A DNA stretch of 64,000 nucleotides from ECT2AJA-044 sp965262845 (GCA_965262845.1 CBDHFX010000002.1:620001-684000), one strand, 5' to 3'. Shown: positions 41,046-50,425, counted from the first letter of the stretch. Program-made: numbers and translations. The notes: generated by a model from the letters alone, not told the origin.

Positions 41046-43196
41046 ATGGAAAAATGGTTTGTGGCGCTGCTGCTGCTGGTCGGATCGGTATCGGCTCAGG
41101 AGATTACCGTGGAGGATATCTGGCGCAAGGGTGTTTTTCGCTCCGAAGGCGTGTACGAACTGCGTTCGATGAACGATGGTGTACACTATACCACCATGAA
41201 CTACGAAAAGGATGGGGTGATGGTGCTGCAATACAGCTACGAGACCGGTGAAGTGGTTGATACGCTCGTGGAGGACGCGCAAATTGACGGCGCATCGATC
41301 CAGGGATACAGTTTCAGCAACAATGAGCGTTTGATGCTGATCGCCACGGAAATGGAACGCGTGTATCGATATTCGACCCGCGAAGTGAACTACATTTTTG
41401 ATCGTGCCACAGGCAAATCCATGCCACTGAGCCATGGCAGGCAGATGTTTGCCACTTTTAGCCCCACCGGAGCCAAGGTGGCGTTCGTACGTAGTAACAA
41501 CCTGTTTATCAAAAACCTGGAAAGCGATGAAGAGATACAAATTACCTTTGATGGTGAGTGGAACAAGGTGTTGAACGGTGGCACAGATTGGGTATACGAA
41601 GAGGAATTCGCCTTCGACAAGGCTTTTTTCTGGTCGCCTGATGGCAAGAAAATCGCTTTTTACCGTTTCGATGAAAGCGAAGTGCCGATGATGGACATGG
41701 ACCTGTTCAATAACCAGCTCTATCCCGAGAACTATACCTTTAAATATCCCAAGGCCGGGGAACCGAATTCGAAGGTCGGGATCAGGATCTACGATCTTAC
41801 GACCCGGGAGGTGACCAATGTGGATCTGGGTCGGACCGGCGATCTTTATGTGCCACGCATTAAATGGACTGCCCATTCAGCTGCCTTGTGCGTGATGGTC
41901 ATGAACCGTTTACAGAACGAATTGGAGCTACGGCTGGTGGATCCGCAAAACGGAAGTTCCAGGACCTTGATGACTGAAAAGGCCGAGGCCTACATCGAGA
42001 TCACAGATAACCTCACTTTTTTGAAGGACAACAGCTATCTGTGGACCAGCGAGGCGGATGGCTACAACCATCTCTACCACTATAGGTCCGACGGATCCCT
42101 GAAGCGCCAGATCACTTCAGGAGAGTGGGATGTAACGAGCTTCTACGGCTACGATGACCAATCGGGATATCTCTATTTTCAGGCATCAGTGAACAAGCCG
42201 TACAACACCGAAATATATCGCGTTAAGCTGAACGGCAGGGATCTGTCGGAGATCAGTCGTGCCGCAGGCACTAATTCCGCTCAGTTCAGTTCGGGCTTCA
42301 GGTACTTTATTAATACGCACAGTGATGCAGATACGCCGGCTGTTTATGCACTGTACACCGCGGCCGGAAAAGAAGTCCGGGTAATGGAGGACAATGCAGC
42401 CCTGCAGGAAACGCTCAACGACTATGCGCTGGGAAGCAAGGAGTTCTTCACGTTTGAAACGAGTGAAGGGGTCAGCCTCAACGGCTGGATGATGAAGCCG
42501 GCAGATTTTGACGCGTCCAGGGAATATCCCATGCTCATGTATGTGTATGGGGGGCCAGGCTCGCAGACCGTTACGAACAGGTGGGGAGGCGAGAATCAAA
42601 TGTGGTATCATATGCTGAATCAAAAAGGATACCTCGTGGTGAGCATTGACAACCGTGGGACTGGTCACCGCGGACGTGATTTCCGGACGGTGACCTATCA
42701 ACAGCTTGGAAAATACGAAATCGCCGATCAGATTGAGGGAGCGAAATACCTGGCGTCCCTGGATTATGTGGATGGTGATCGCATCGGGATCTGGGGCTGG
42801 AGCTATGGTGGCTACATGGCTAGCCTGGGAGCCTCGAAAGGAGCCGATGTATTTAAGATGAGTATTGCAGTGGCTCCGGTAACGAACTGGCGTTATTACG
42901 ATACCATCTACACGGAGCGTTACATGCGTACCCCGCAGGAGAATGCAGATGGATACGACGATAACTCACCGATCAATCATGTCGGGAAGATCAAAGGTGC
43001 CTACCTGTTGGTGCACGGATCGGCCGATGATAACGTGCACTATCAGAATACCATGGAGATGATCCGTGCTTTGGTCGCAGCTGATGTGCCGTTCGATCTG
43101 CTTGTGTATCCCGATAAAAATCATGGAATTTACGGGGGAAACACCCGTAATCATCTTTATGCCAGTATGACCCGTTTTATTCTGGAAAATCTCTAA
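41046..43196 (+). CDS. Dipeptidyl peptidase IV-like S9 family serine peptidase
   Basis: 716 residues from ATG 41046, giving a signal peptide (EKWFVALLLLVGSVSAQ). The N-terminal two-thirds is a DPPIV-type beta-propeller with an ED(D/E)-like EEEFAFDKAFFWSPDG helix that binds the substrate amino terminus. The C-terminal alpha/beta hydrolase has GWSYGGYMAS (catalytic Ser near residue 585), HGSADDNVHYQN (Asp near 658) and DKNHGIYGG (His near 692). It removes X-Pro dipeptides in the periplasm. The POT transporter follows 23 bases later, so released dipeptides can be imported directly. Confidence 0.95.
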   Translation: MEKWFVALLLLVGSVSAQEITVEDIWRKGVFRSEGVYELRSMNDGVHYTTMNYEKDGVMVLQYSYETGEVVDTLVEDAQIDGASIQGYSFSNNERLMLIATEMERVYRYSTREVNYIFDRATGKSMPLSHGRQMFATFSPTGAKVAFVRSNNLFIKNLESDEEIQITFDGEWNKVLNGGTDWVYEEEFAFDKAFFWSPDGKKIAFYRFDESEVPMMDMDLFNNQLYPENYTFKYPKAGEPNSKVGIRIYDLTTREVTNVDLGRTGDLYVPRIKWTAHSAALCVMVMNRLQNELELRLVDPQNGSSRTLMTEKAEAYIEITDNLTFLKDNSYLWTSEADGYNHLYHYRSDGSLKRQITSGEWDVTSFYGYDDQSGYLYFQASVNKPYNTEIYRVKLNGRDLSEISRAAGTNSAQFSSGFRYFINTHSDADTPAVYALYTAAGKEVRVMEDNAALQETLNDYALGSKEFFTFETSEGVSLNGWMMKPADFDASREYPMLMYVYGGPGSQTVTNRWGGENQMWYHMLNQKGYLVVSIDNRGTGHRGRDFRTVTYQQLGKYEIADQIEGAKYLASLDYVDGDRIGIWGWSYGGYMASLGASKGADVFKMSIAVAPVTNWRYYDTIYTERYMRTPQENADGYDDNSPINHVGKIKGAYLLVHGSADDNVHYQNTMEMIRALVAADVPFDLLVYPDKNHGIYGGNTRNHLYASMTRFILENL
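42256..42271 (+). repeat. Dispersed GNA-loop hairpin (copy 14)
   Basis: Plus strand reads GTC-GT-GCC-GCA-GGC-AC, inside the DPP4-like gene in the sense direction (RAAGT). Confidence 0.6.
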
Positions 43197-43219
43197 ATTG
43201 ACAACCTAACAAAAACACC

Positions 43220-45130
43220 ATGTCTGAAGTACAAGTGAAGCAAGGGCACCCGAAAGGACTCTGGGTGCTGTTTATGTCGGAAATGTGGGAGCGATTTTGC
43301 TACTACGGTATGCGTACCATCCTGACCCTATATTTAATTAAGTCGCTTTTTAAAGGCGATGCGGATGCTTCTATTTTATATGGAGCGTATACCGGCCTGG
43401 TTTATGCGGCACCTGTAATTGGGGGACGATTGGCCGATCAGATCTTTGGATACCGGTATGCCATTATGTTGGGGGCTATTCTTATGGCCATTGGAGAGTT
43501 CTTTATTCTCGGAGGTAATGAGACCTGGCTATTTCTGGGTATGGGGGGCTTAATAATCGGTAACGGTTTATTTAAAGCCAATATTTCCACAATAGTGGGC
43601 AAACTCTACGAAGATGGAGACCCCCGTAGAGACTCGGGATTCACCATTTTTTATATCGGGATCAATATCGGAGCAGCGTTAGCAACAGGACTCGTTGGAG
43701 TCATTGGTGAAACATATGGATTTGAAAAAGGATTTGCGCTCGCAGGTTTTGGGATGCTTCTTGGTCTGCTGATCTTCTATTTCGGAAGAGAAAAATATGC
43801 TGAGGCGGAAGGTGTCGATATTCGGGATGCCGGACTAAAAAAAATTGCCGGGAACTTCAAAGTATTTCACCTGGCTACCTTTCTTTTAATTATAGCCGTT
43901 CCACTACTTTACTTTCTGCTAAAACACAATGAGATATTAAATTGGCTATTCCTGAGCCTGTTCATATTTGTAGCCTCAAGTCTCATTATGGCAGGAGCAA
44001 AAGAAGGCCCTGTTTATCGCGATCGAATGATTGCCCTGGTCATTTTCATTATGATCAACATTGTGTTCTGGGCCTGTTTTGAACAAGCAGGAACCTCGCT
44101 TACACTTTTTGCAGACCGGAATGTGGATCGCGAAATATTGGGATGGGTGATGCCAGCATCTATGACACAGTTTTTTAATCCGCTGTTCATCATCATTTTT
44201 GGTTTCATCTTCTCTGTCATGTGGATCAGGCTGACAAAGAAAGGAAGAAATCCGAGCATTCCGATCAAATTCGCGCTTGGTATTTTTCAACTAGGTCTTG
44301 GTTTTTTGGTAACGCTGATTGCATTGAACATGGAGTCTGGGTTTAAAGTGCCCTTGCTGACCTTGGTCTTTCTTTATTTGTTGCATACAACAGGCGAGCT
44401 CTTTTTGTCTCCAATTGGCCTGAGCATGGTAACTAAGCTAGCGCCCAAACATATCGTAGGTACCGCTATGGGAGGCTGGTTTCTGAGCTATGCAATTGCC
44501 AATTTCCTGGCAGGTCAGATAGCTGCCCTGACCGGGACTGAAAGTGATGATCGTGTTGAAACAAATGCGGAACTGATAGATCCATCCTCAACCGTTATGG
44601 ATGGTTTTGTTGAAATGGGTAATGAAGCGGCTTTTGAAAACTGGACTTCCTTGTCGGGAAAAATGTCGAAGAATATCACGATTTCAAAGTACCTTGATGT
44701 TCAGGATTGGGTCCAGTTCCGTACAGCTGTGGAACAAGATCTGAGTTACTCGGAATGGCTATCTTCCAGGAAGCTTGACCGAGGTATCGGATCCTTTAGC
44801 GAATGGCTAAAAGCCGATGAGTGGTCAACACTTGGCAAAGAATATGATCGTCTTACAAATTCCGACAAAGAGGCTTTAAAAGAGGATAAGGGTACGGAAG
44901 TCATTGATCTCGCAGCCTGGCTTTATTTTCGTGAAGGTCTCGGGAATTATTCCGCCGGTGAAGATCCGTTAAACGCAGTCTTCAGTGAGCATAAATTATC
45001 TGTGCTGGAAAAAGGCTTAAACAAATACGTCAGCATTTTCTCGACTATTGGGTTCACATTATTGGGAATCGCATTATTGATTGCTCTATTAAGCAAACCG
45101 CTCAATAAACTCATGCATGGCGTTGTGTAA
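43220..45130 (+). CDS. POT/PTR2 family proton-dependent peptide transporter
   Basis: 636 residues. The N-terminal WVLFMSEMWERFCYYGMRTILTLYLI contains the ExxER-type proton-coupling motif of POT transporters, and GLFKANISTIVGKLYEDGDPRRDSG follows in sequence (in two conserved segments). About 14 membrane helices. Between the helix near residue 440 and the final one near 605 there is an acidic, soluble stretch of about 150 residues, well beyond the usual loop of E. coli DtpA-type proteins but frequent in Bacteroidota. It imports di- and tripeptides with protons and pairs with the upstream peptidase. Confidence 0.93.
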   Translation: MSEVQVKQGHPKGLWVLFMSEMWERFCYYGMRTILTLYLIKSLFKGDADASILYGAYTGLVYAAPVIGGRLADQIFGYRYAIMLGAILMAIGEFFILGGNETWLFLGMGGLIIGNGLFKANISTIVGKLYEDGDPRRDSGFTIFYIGINIGAALATGLVGVIGETYGFEKGFALAGFGMLLGLLIFYFGREKYAEAEGVDIRDAGLKKIAGNFKVFHLATFLLIIAVPLLYFLLKHNEILNWLFLSLFIFVASSLIMAGAKEGPVYRDRMIALVIFIMINIVFWACFEQAGTSLTLFADRNVDREILGWVMPASMTQFFNPLFIIIFGFIFSVMWIRLTKKGRNPSIPIKFALGIFQLGLGFLVTLIALNMESGFKVPLLTLVFLYLLHTTGELFLSPIGLSMVTKLAPKHIVGTAMGGWFLSYAIANFLAGQIAALTGTESDDRVETNAELIDPSSTVMDGFVEMGNEAAFENWTSLSGKMSKNITISKYLDVQDWVQFRTAVEQDLSYSEWLSSRKLDRGIGSFSEWLKADEWSTLGKEYDRLTNSDKEALKEDKGTEVIDLAAWLYFREGLGNYSAGEDPLNAVFSEHKLSVLEKGLNKYVSIFSTIGFTLLGIALLIALLSKPLNKLMHGVV

Positions 45131-45221
45131 TGGCTGTCCTTGCTTCAATACTGCAAAGGGACTTAGTCTTGTCCTGAAAACAGCCTTGCGCATGGCTTGT
45201 GCGTTCATTCTTTGTCTAAAC

Positions 45222-46454
45222 CTATTTCTTGGAAAAGACATATTTTAAACGGATAAACCCAAGTCCACTTACATAGCCCCAGCCCAAATCAGCTTCCGGC
45301 AGAGGAGGAGGCAATGAGAAGAGCCGGTTGCCAAAAAAGATCTGTCCAAGGAGCAGGGCATCCAGATCTTGCGTAATGCTGTAACTGATGCCTGGAATTA
45401 AAATGTAGCTGCCAAAATTTGTGGTGAGCATCTGGCTCACATCCACTCGCAAGAGTGGGGTCAGCTGGTAGCTTCCGGAAACGAAAACGGTGCTTTTTAA
45501 AAAAAAGGGATGCTTGGCTGAAAGAACAACTCCCGGTCCGGAGACAGAACCGAAATCCGCGAAATCCGGTTCATGTGATCCGCCTGAATTGTAGAGATAG
45601 CTTCCTGCAATATAGAGTGAATTGGCAAAAGCGTAGTCCAAAGTGAAGCTGATCAAAAAGGCATTTGGGCTTTCGTTCCGCATCCCGTGGAAGTAGGTGA
45701 ATTCCCCTTTGGATCCGGCATTGTGTACGTTTCCGGCCCACCCGCCCCCGAGGGCGATATCTTCTTTGAACCAGCCGCCGGCCACCTGCATGTCGTAGGT
45801 GCCTACTCCGAACTGGTAGAGCGCGGCTGCAGTCAGCTGATTCGCGAAATCCAGAGCGGCCGCTGCTTCGATCCTGGAATTGTAGCCGAGATAGCGGGTA
45901 AAGCGAACGGCATCGGAACCCGGACGTTCCTCGTAGTCGAAATCGAAGTAGTTGTATTGATTAAAGAGGTCGTTGGGATTCCAAACCGTGTTCATACCCC
46001 AGTTGATGCGCTGGCGGCCAATAGCAAACTCCCATTGGTCAGACTGGTATTCAGCGTAAGCCCGGTCGAACAGGGTATGCAGGAAGAGGTCATCCATATT
46101 GAAGCAGCTGAAGCTCAGATCCTGAAAGCCGGGATCCGAATCAATCGCTGAGCGGAAAATGCCCTGATGGCTGGTCTGATAACCCCAGAAAAGGCGGTTG
46201 CGCATACCAGCCCTGAAACGCCAGTGTTTCCCGGGACGGTACTCAAAATTGAAACGGTTGTGGATCTGGTAGTCGAAATAGGTGTATTCCAGATTGCCGG
46301 GATCAATGAACAACTCCGGGATCTTGCGACTAAGGTCCGTTGCGGTACCAAGGAGCTTGATATAGCCGTTAACCTCCAGCCGGTTCTGGGCCTTCAGAAC
46401 GAGTCCCATACCGGCTATAGCTAATGCTAAAACACTATTTCTCAGGTGTCTCAT
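45222..46454 (-). CDS. Outer-membrane beta-barrel protein (DUF1302-like)
   Basis: 410 residues with a signal peptide (RHLRNSVLALAIAGMGLVLKAQ) and alternating amphipathic strands throughout, ending in an aromatic-rich strand (LGFIRLKYVFSKK). GRQRINWGMNTVWNPNDLFN near residue 148 resembles the conserved centre of DUF1302-type barrels. It is the last gene of the LolA-like/FtsX/LolD cluster, overlapping the ATPase gene by 20 bases. In Proteobacteria, DUF1302 barrels are often encoded with an FtsX-like permease and an outer-membrane lipoprotein-sorting protein; the arrangement here is analogous. Confidence 0.75.
   Translation of the reverse strand: MRHLRNSVLALAIAGMGLVLKAQNRLEVNGYIKLLGTATDLSRKIPELFIDPGNLEYTYFDYQIHNRFNFEYRPGKHWRFRAGMRNRLFWGYQTSHQGIFRSAIDSDPGFQDLSFSCFNMDDLFLHTLFDRAYAEYQSDQWEFAIGRQRINWGMNTVWNPNDLFNQYNYFDFDYEERPGSDAVRFTRYLGYNSRIEAAAALDFANQLTAAALYQFGVGTYDMQVAGGWFKEDIALGGGWAGNVHNAGSKGEFTYFHGMRNESPNAFLISFTLDYAFANSLYIAGSYLYNSGGSHEPDFADFGSVSGPGVVLSAKHPFFLKSTVFVSGSYQLTPLLRVDVSQMLTTNFGSYILIPGISYSITQDLDALLLGQIFFGNRLFSLPPPLPEADLGWGYVSGLGFIRLKYVFSKK
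45740..45756 (+). repeat. Dispersed hairpin, divergent loop (copy 15)
   Basis: Plus strand reads ACC-CG-CCC-CCGA-GGG-CG. Stem and spacing fit, but the loop does not begin with G and the leader is ACC, so membership is uncertain. Confidence 0.35.
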
Positions 46455-47124
46455 CCCTGATGATCTTTCCGTCTTCCAGGGTCACCACCCGGCGGGCACG
46501 GTTGATCACACGCTGATCATGAGTACTGAAGAGGAAGGTGATGTGCTCCTCCTTATTGAGTCGTGCCATAATGTCGAGCAGGTTCGCTGTGGAGCGACTG
46601 TCGAGATTGGCGGTTGGCTCATCAGCCAGGATTACGGCTGGTTTTGATGCCAGGGCCCGGGCCACGGCGATCCGCTGTTGCTGTCCGCCTGATAGCTCCA
46701 TTGGCCGTTTGTTCAGCTTGTCTTCCAGCCCGACTTCCTTCAACAGTTCCCGTGTTCGTTTCTTGCGCTCTTTCTTTGGGCGCTTCTGCAGGAGCATAAT
46801 GAACTCGGTATTCTCCGTGGCCGTCAGCACCGGGATCAAATTATAGGCCTGAAACACGAAGCCAATCTTTCGCAGGCGGAAATCAATCAGTTGATTGTCG
46901 CGCAGAGTGCTCAGGTCGGTCTCGTCTACATGGACGGTACCATCCGTGGGTTTATCCAGCCCGCCGATCATATTCAGCAATGTGGTTTTTCCAGATCCGG
47001 AAGGCCCCACCAAGGCGGTAAATTCCCCGGGCTGAACCTGCAGGTCCACGCCATTCACTGCGGGCACGCCAATGTGGCCATCCCGATAGATCTTCACTAG
47101 ACTTTTGGTTTCAATAACGGCCAT
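46435..47124 (-). CDS. ABC transporter ATPase, LolD/MacB type
   Basis: 229 residues. Walker A GPSGSGKTT (near residue 40), FQAYNLIPVLTATEN, LSGGQQQRIAVARAL and VILADEPTANLDS. It belongs to the mechanotransmission class that works with FtsX-like permeases. It follows the two permeases on the same strand (1-base gap) and overlaps the barrel gene. Confidence 0.93.
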   Translation of the reverse strand: MAVIETKSLVKIYRDGHIGVPAVNGVDLQVQPGEFTALVGPSGSGKTTLLNMIGGLDKPTDGTVHVDETDLSTLRDNQLIDFRLRKIGFVFQAYNLIPVLTATENTEFIMLLQKRPKKERKKRTRELLKEVGLEDKLNKRPMELSGGQQQRIAVARALASKPAVILADEPTANLDSRSTANLLDIMARLNKEEHITFLFSTHDQRVINRARRVVTLEDGKIIRDETPEK

Positions 47125-47125
47125 A

Positions 47126-48346
47126 TCAGATTGTTTTTATTGCTTCGGCTGGATCCATCTTCAGTGCTTTACAGGCCGGATACATGCTCGCAAAGGCAGC
47201 CATCACCATGGTCATCAGAGCTAGCGACCAGTAATATTTTGTTTCCAGACGGGGATATACGGTGGAATTCATTCCAAATTCCTCCAGGCCCTGCGCATAG
47301 ATACTCAGGTCCAGTCCTGCGGACTGAAAATAAGTGATCGTGATCCACGCCAGCGCAATACCCATTGGTCCGCCCGCGAGGGCGATCGCCATGGTTTCAA
47401 AAATAATCATTGAGAAGATCCGGCCCTTGTTCATGCCTACCGCCATGAGCATGCCGAGCTCCCGCCTGCGCTCCAGCACCGCCATGAGCATGGTGTTGAT
47501 GATGCCGAACGACAGCGCCGCAAGCAGGATACCCAGAAAAAGATACAGGAATACCTCCATCATTTCGTCGGCATACCCCAACTCCGGCGAGATCTCATTC
47601 CACGGTTCGATCTTCAGGTCGGGAAATTTAGCCCGTTGCCGCTCCACGAACGGTGGTATCACCTCAAAATCGTTCAATAGCACTGCCACCTCGTTTATAG
47701 CGTTATCCGTGTTCAACAGCGTCTCCAGATCACTCAGCCGCACGAACACATTTGTTTCGTCGTATTTCGTATTCACCGTCTTATAGATCCCTGCCACGCG
47801 AAACGCCCCCGCCACGATCTCACTGTTACCATCCTGAAAGGTCAGCACGATCTTACTGCGTACGCGCACGTTCATTTTCCTGGCCAGAACCTGACCCAAA
47901 ATGACCGGATATCGCCCTTCGGGCGGAAGGAAGGTGCCGTCAACCACTTTTTTGGCGATTGTGGTAACACGGGCTTCCATATCCGGATTGATCCCGTTGA
48001 TCACGACCCCGTTTCCACTCCGGGCCGAAGAGGCCATTCCGTTCACCAGTCCCCGCATGGTGTAGGACCTTACGGTAGTATTCTGTTTGATTGCGGTGAC
48101 GACATCGTACCATTCCCCGATCACGAACTTCGCATTGCGGTCTTTCAGGAACTCCGGGTGGTGGTACTGTACGTGGCTGATCGAATTTTCAATGGCCGAC
48201 TCCTTCCGCTGCTGGTTGAGTCCGACTGAAAGAGCAGTGACAAACAAGCCCGCCCAGATGCCCAGCACGATGCTCGTGATAGCCACTCCGCTTCGGAGCC
48301 GGTTGCGCCAGATGTTTCGCCAGGCGATCTTGAATAATGTCATCAT
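47126..48346 (-). CDS. FtsX-like ABC permease (LolE/LolC-like), second of pair
   Basis: 406 residues. A TM helix after the RNIWRNRLRSGVAI start, a periplasmic domain (about residues 45-270), then three TM helices with a MAVLERRRELGMLMAVGM coupling segment, and an end (CKALKMDPAEAIKTI) typical of FtsX permeases. It starts 3 bases after its partner's stop codon. Two hairpin copies fall in the C-terminal TM region and the periplasmic domain. Confidence 0.92.
   Translation of the reverse strand: MMTLFKIAWRNIWRNRLRSGVAITSIVLGIWAGLFVTALSVGLNQQRKESAIENSISHVQYHHPEFLKDRNAKFVIGEWYDVVTAIKQNTTVRSYTMRGLVNGMASSARSGNGVVINGINPDMEARVTTIAKKVVDGTFLPPEGRYPVILGQVLARKMNVRVRSKIVLTFQDGNSEIVAGAFRVAGIYKTVNTKYDETNVFVRLSDLETLLNTDNAINEVAVLLNDFEVIPPFVERQRAKFPDLKIEPWNEISPELGYADEMMEVFLYLFLGILLAALSFGIINTMLMAVLERRRELGMLMAVGMNKGRIFSMIIFETMAIALAGGPMGIALAWITITYFQSAGLDLSIYAQGLEEFGMNSTVYPRLETKYYWSLALMTMVMAAFASMYPACKALKMDPAEAIKTI
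47368..47384 (+). repeat. Dispersed GNNA-loop hairpin (copy 16)
   Basis: Plus strand reads GTC-CG-CCC-GCGA-GGG-CG, antisense in the FtsX-like gene. Confidence 0.6.
47913..47928 (-). repeat. Dispersed GNA-loop hairpin (copy 17)
   Basis: Minus strand reads TTC-CG-CCC-GAA-GGG-CG, sense in the FtsX-like gene. Confidence 0.55.
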
Positions 48347-48349
48347 ATG

Positions 48350-49570
48350 TTATACGTGCATGGACCTGACCGGTTTCAGCCGGGCGAGGATCAGTATCGG
48401 ATAAATGCTGATGAGTATGCTGATGATCAATATGATGGATGCATGTGTGATGCTGACAGACGGATCCAAGCTGGCGGGCATCACAGCTTCAAACCCATAT
48501 TTTTCAATAGCCTGAGCTGCATTGCCAGCCAGATCAATGGGGTTCCTGTGAAAGTACAGTATGATCGGGAATGCAGCAATGAGGCCGAGGATCATACCAA
48601 TAGTGCTGATGAAAATGCTTTCCAACAAGACTGTCATTGCCAGCTGCCAGCGCTTCATGCCAATGCTGATCAGTACGCCGAATTCGTATTGCCGCTCAGC
48701 CGTCATCATGAGTACTGTACCGAACATTCCGAAAGTGATGACCATATACAGAATGAATAACATGATTTGCCCACCTGCACTATCGGCCTGGATCACCTGT
48801 ACCAACTCAGGCATCATCTCCTGCCAGGCCATCACTTCGTATTGGGCAGTATCGACCTGCGCTTCAATTCTCCGGGCTAAACGCGGTATATTGTCGTTGT
48901 AGTTCATGTCGAGCACATAGCCCGTGATCATGCCCTCTGTTCCGTAGAACCACTGTGCTTCGGCCAGTGGCATAAAAATCAGATTATCGTTCAGGATGGG
49001 GGCATTCAACTTGACGATCCCCGCCACGGGGTATTTTCCGCGGGCCGATATACCCCGATATCCCTGCCCGAGCATGACCAGTGTATCTCCGGCCGTGAGG
49101 CCGAAGTAGTCAGCCAATCCTTCACCCAGCAACACACTTTTGTCATCCGCCGCGAAGACCTTCCCTTTCACCAACTTTTTGTTGAGCTGCAGCATGGCGC
49201 CTTCCCTGGTCGGGTCAATTCCGTTGATCATGGCTCCCCTGGTGTGGTCATCTGTGGCTGCCAGCACGAAGCCCTCCAGACGTGGCAACACTTGCCGGAT
49301 CAGGTCGTTTCCCTCCACTGTCATGGCCAACGAATCGGAGTAGGGAATCACGTTATCGATCGTCTGCTCTTCCCAGTAGCCTTTCTTATGGATCTGCATG
49401 TAACCGCTGTATTGGCCCACCACGTTTCCGATCATTTTTTCATAGACCCCGAGCTGTATGCTGCGCAGGAGTACTGCAAAAAACACGGCGAACAGCACCG
49501 ACGCAATAGTGATGTATGTGCGGCGCTTGTTTCGCCAAAGGTTTCGATAAGCCAGCTTCAGGAGTATCAT
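48350..49570 (-). CDS. FtsX-like ABC permease (LolE/LolC-like), first of pair
   Basis: 406 residues with the same layout as the next gene: LAYRNLWRNKRRTYITIA start, one TM helix, large periplasmic domain, three TM helices and a C-terminal RLKPVRSMHV. The coupling segment is MTAERQYEFGVLISIGM. The two permeases differ enough to suggest a LolCE-like heterodimer. Its start overlaps the LolA-like gene's stop codon by 4 bases. Confidence 0.92.
   Translation of the reverse strand: MILLKLAYRNLWRNKRRTYITIASVLFAVFFAVLLRSIQLGVYEKMIGNVVGQYSGYMQIHKKGYWEEQTIDNVIPYSDSLAMTVEGNDLIRQVLPRLEGFVLAATDDHTRGAMINGIDPTREGAMLQLNKKLVKGKVFAADDKSVLLGEGLADYFGLTAGDTLVMLGQGYRGISARGKYPVAGIVKLNAPILNDNLIFMPLAEAQWFYGTEGMITGYVLDMNYNDNIPRLARRIEAQVDTAQYEVMAWQEMMPELVQVIQADSAGGQIMLFILYMVITFGMFGTVLMMTAERQYEFGVLISIGMKRWQLAMTVLLESIFISTIGMILGLIAAFPIILYFHRNPIDLAGNAAQAIEKYGFEAVMPASLDPSVSITHASIILIISILISIYPILILARLKPVRSMHV
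49087..49103 (+). repeat. Dispersed GTGA hairpin (copy 18)
   Basis: Plus strand reads CTC-CG-GCC-GTGA-GGC-CG, antisense in the FtsX-like gene, where the sense strand encodes GLTAGD. Confidence 0.75.
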
Positions 49571-50313
49571 GGGCGAATACGTTTCATATTGCGCTGCGAA
49601 AAGAATTCCTGTGTTACATCAATGTCAAATTTCAGGCCTCTATAAACCATTTCCGTATACTGTTCCGGTGTTTCCATCGGCGTCATGCGCACGCGCCCGG
49701 GAAGAGTGCGCCCGTCGAATTCTGTTATATCGAAGCCCTGCATCTGATTGATCAGATAACCGTCTTCGTCGTAGAACTTTGCCATCAGTTGCAGCGATCC
49801 GTTCCTGGAGATGTAGCTGATGATCTTGCCCCAAACAACCGCTGCATCCGGTTTTGGCGTCAGCACGATCTTGTAGCAATCGTACCCCTGAATGATCGTA
49901 TCGCCATCAAATTCGTGGGTGTAGTCGTTCACAATGCTTGATTCGCGGACCAAATCGTCATTCGTAAAATCGGATCCCATCCAACTCTGCATCATCATGC
50001 TCGGCGGTAGCTTGATGGTTCGCTCTATGGCTGGCTGCCAGTTCCAGATCTCCTTGTTGCGCTTCAGGAACACGGTTCCGGCGTCCCGGGCCGGATCTGA
50101 AATATAGATCAGTGCGTAGTCTGACCCCAGCGACCAGCTCGTCGTAGTGATATCGCGATTCCAGCTGGGACGCACGATCCTGATAGTGACGTTGGCGCAG
50201 CTTGATTGCCCCCGCAGTTTTTCATCGGCCTTCCGTATAACGTCGGTTGCAGTCTGCGCCTTCAACGGCGCGATGAGTACGCCGCAGCATAACAGGAGCG
50301 CTATTCTTTTCAT
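49567..50313 (-). CDS. Outer membrane lipoprotein-sorting (LolA-like) periplasmic protein
   Basis: 248 residues from ATG 50313, giving a clean signal peptide (KRIALLLCCGVLIAPLKAQ); the frame opens earlier at 50367 but without signal-peptide character. The mature protein is a single LolA/LolB-fold half-barrel (DYALIYISDPARDAGTVFLKRN; MMQSWMGSDFTNDDLVRESS; YEDEGYLI-type FYDEDGYLINQM). This lipoprotein-sorting subfamily accompanies FtsX-like ABC systems and barrels. It probably carries a lipid or lipidated substrate between the inner-membrane complex and the outer-membrane barrel encoded in the same operon. Confidence 0.88.
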   Translation of the reverse strand: MKRIALLLCCGVLIAPLKAQTATDVIRKADEKLRGQSSCANVTIRIVRPSWNRDITTTSWSLGSDYALIYISDPARDAGTVFLKRNKEIWNWQPAIERTIKLPPSMMMQSWMGSDFTNDDLVRESSIVNDYTHEFDGDTIIQGYDCYKIVLTPKPDAAVVWGKIISYISRNGSLQLMAKFYDEDGYLINQMQGFDITEFDGRTLPGRVRMTPMETPEQYTEMVYRGLKFDIDVTQEFFSQRNMKRIRP

Positions 50314-50367
50314 AGATATACCTGCCTTTTGCCACCCATCAGTGCTCCAAGCATAAACGCCTACCAT

Positions 50368-50384
50368 AATTCGTCCGACGAATT
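50368..50384. promoter_or_regulatory. 17-bp palindrome upstream of the LolA-like operon (candidate operator)
   Basis: AATTCGT-CCG-ACGAATT has perfect 7-base arms, 55 bases upstream of the LolA-like ATG. Its length and position suit a dimeric repressor such as a TetR-type protein, but no regulator gene is adjacent. Confidence 0.4.
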
Positions 50385-50425
50385 TGGTTCAGAATGAATT
50401 CCTTCCCCGTTAAAACACCGCCTGA

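Noticed and set aside
41025..41876. Minus-strand frame of 283 codons opposite the DPP4-like gene
   Set aside because: Histidine-rich low-quality translation on the antisense strand of a clear S9 peptidase.
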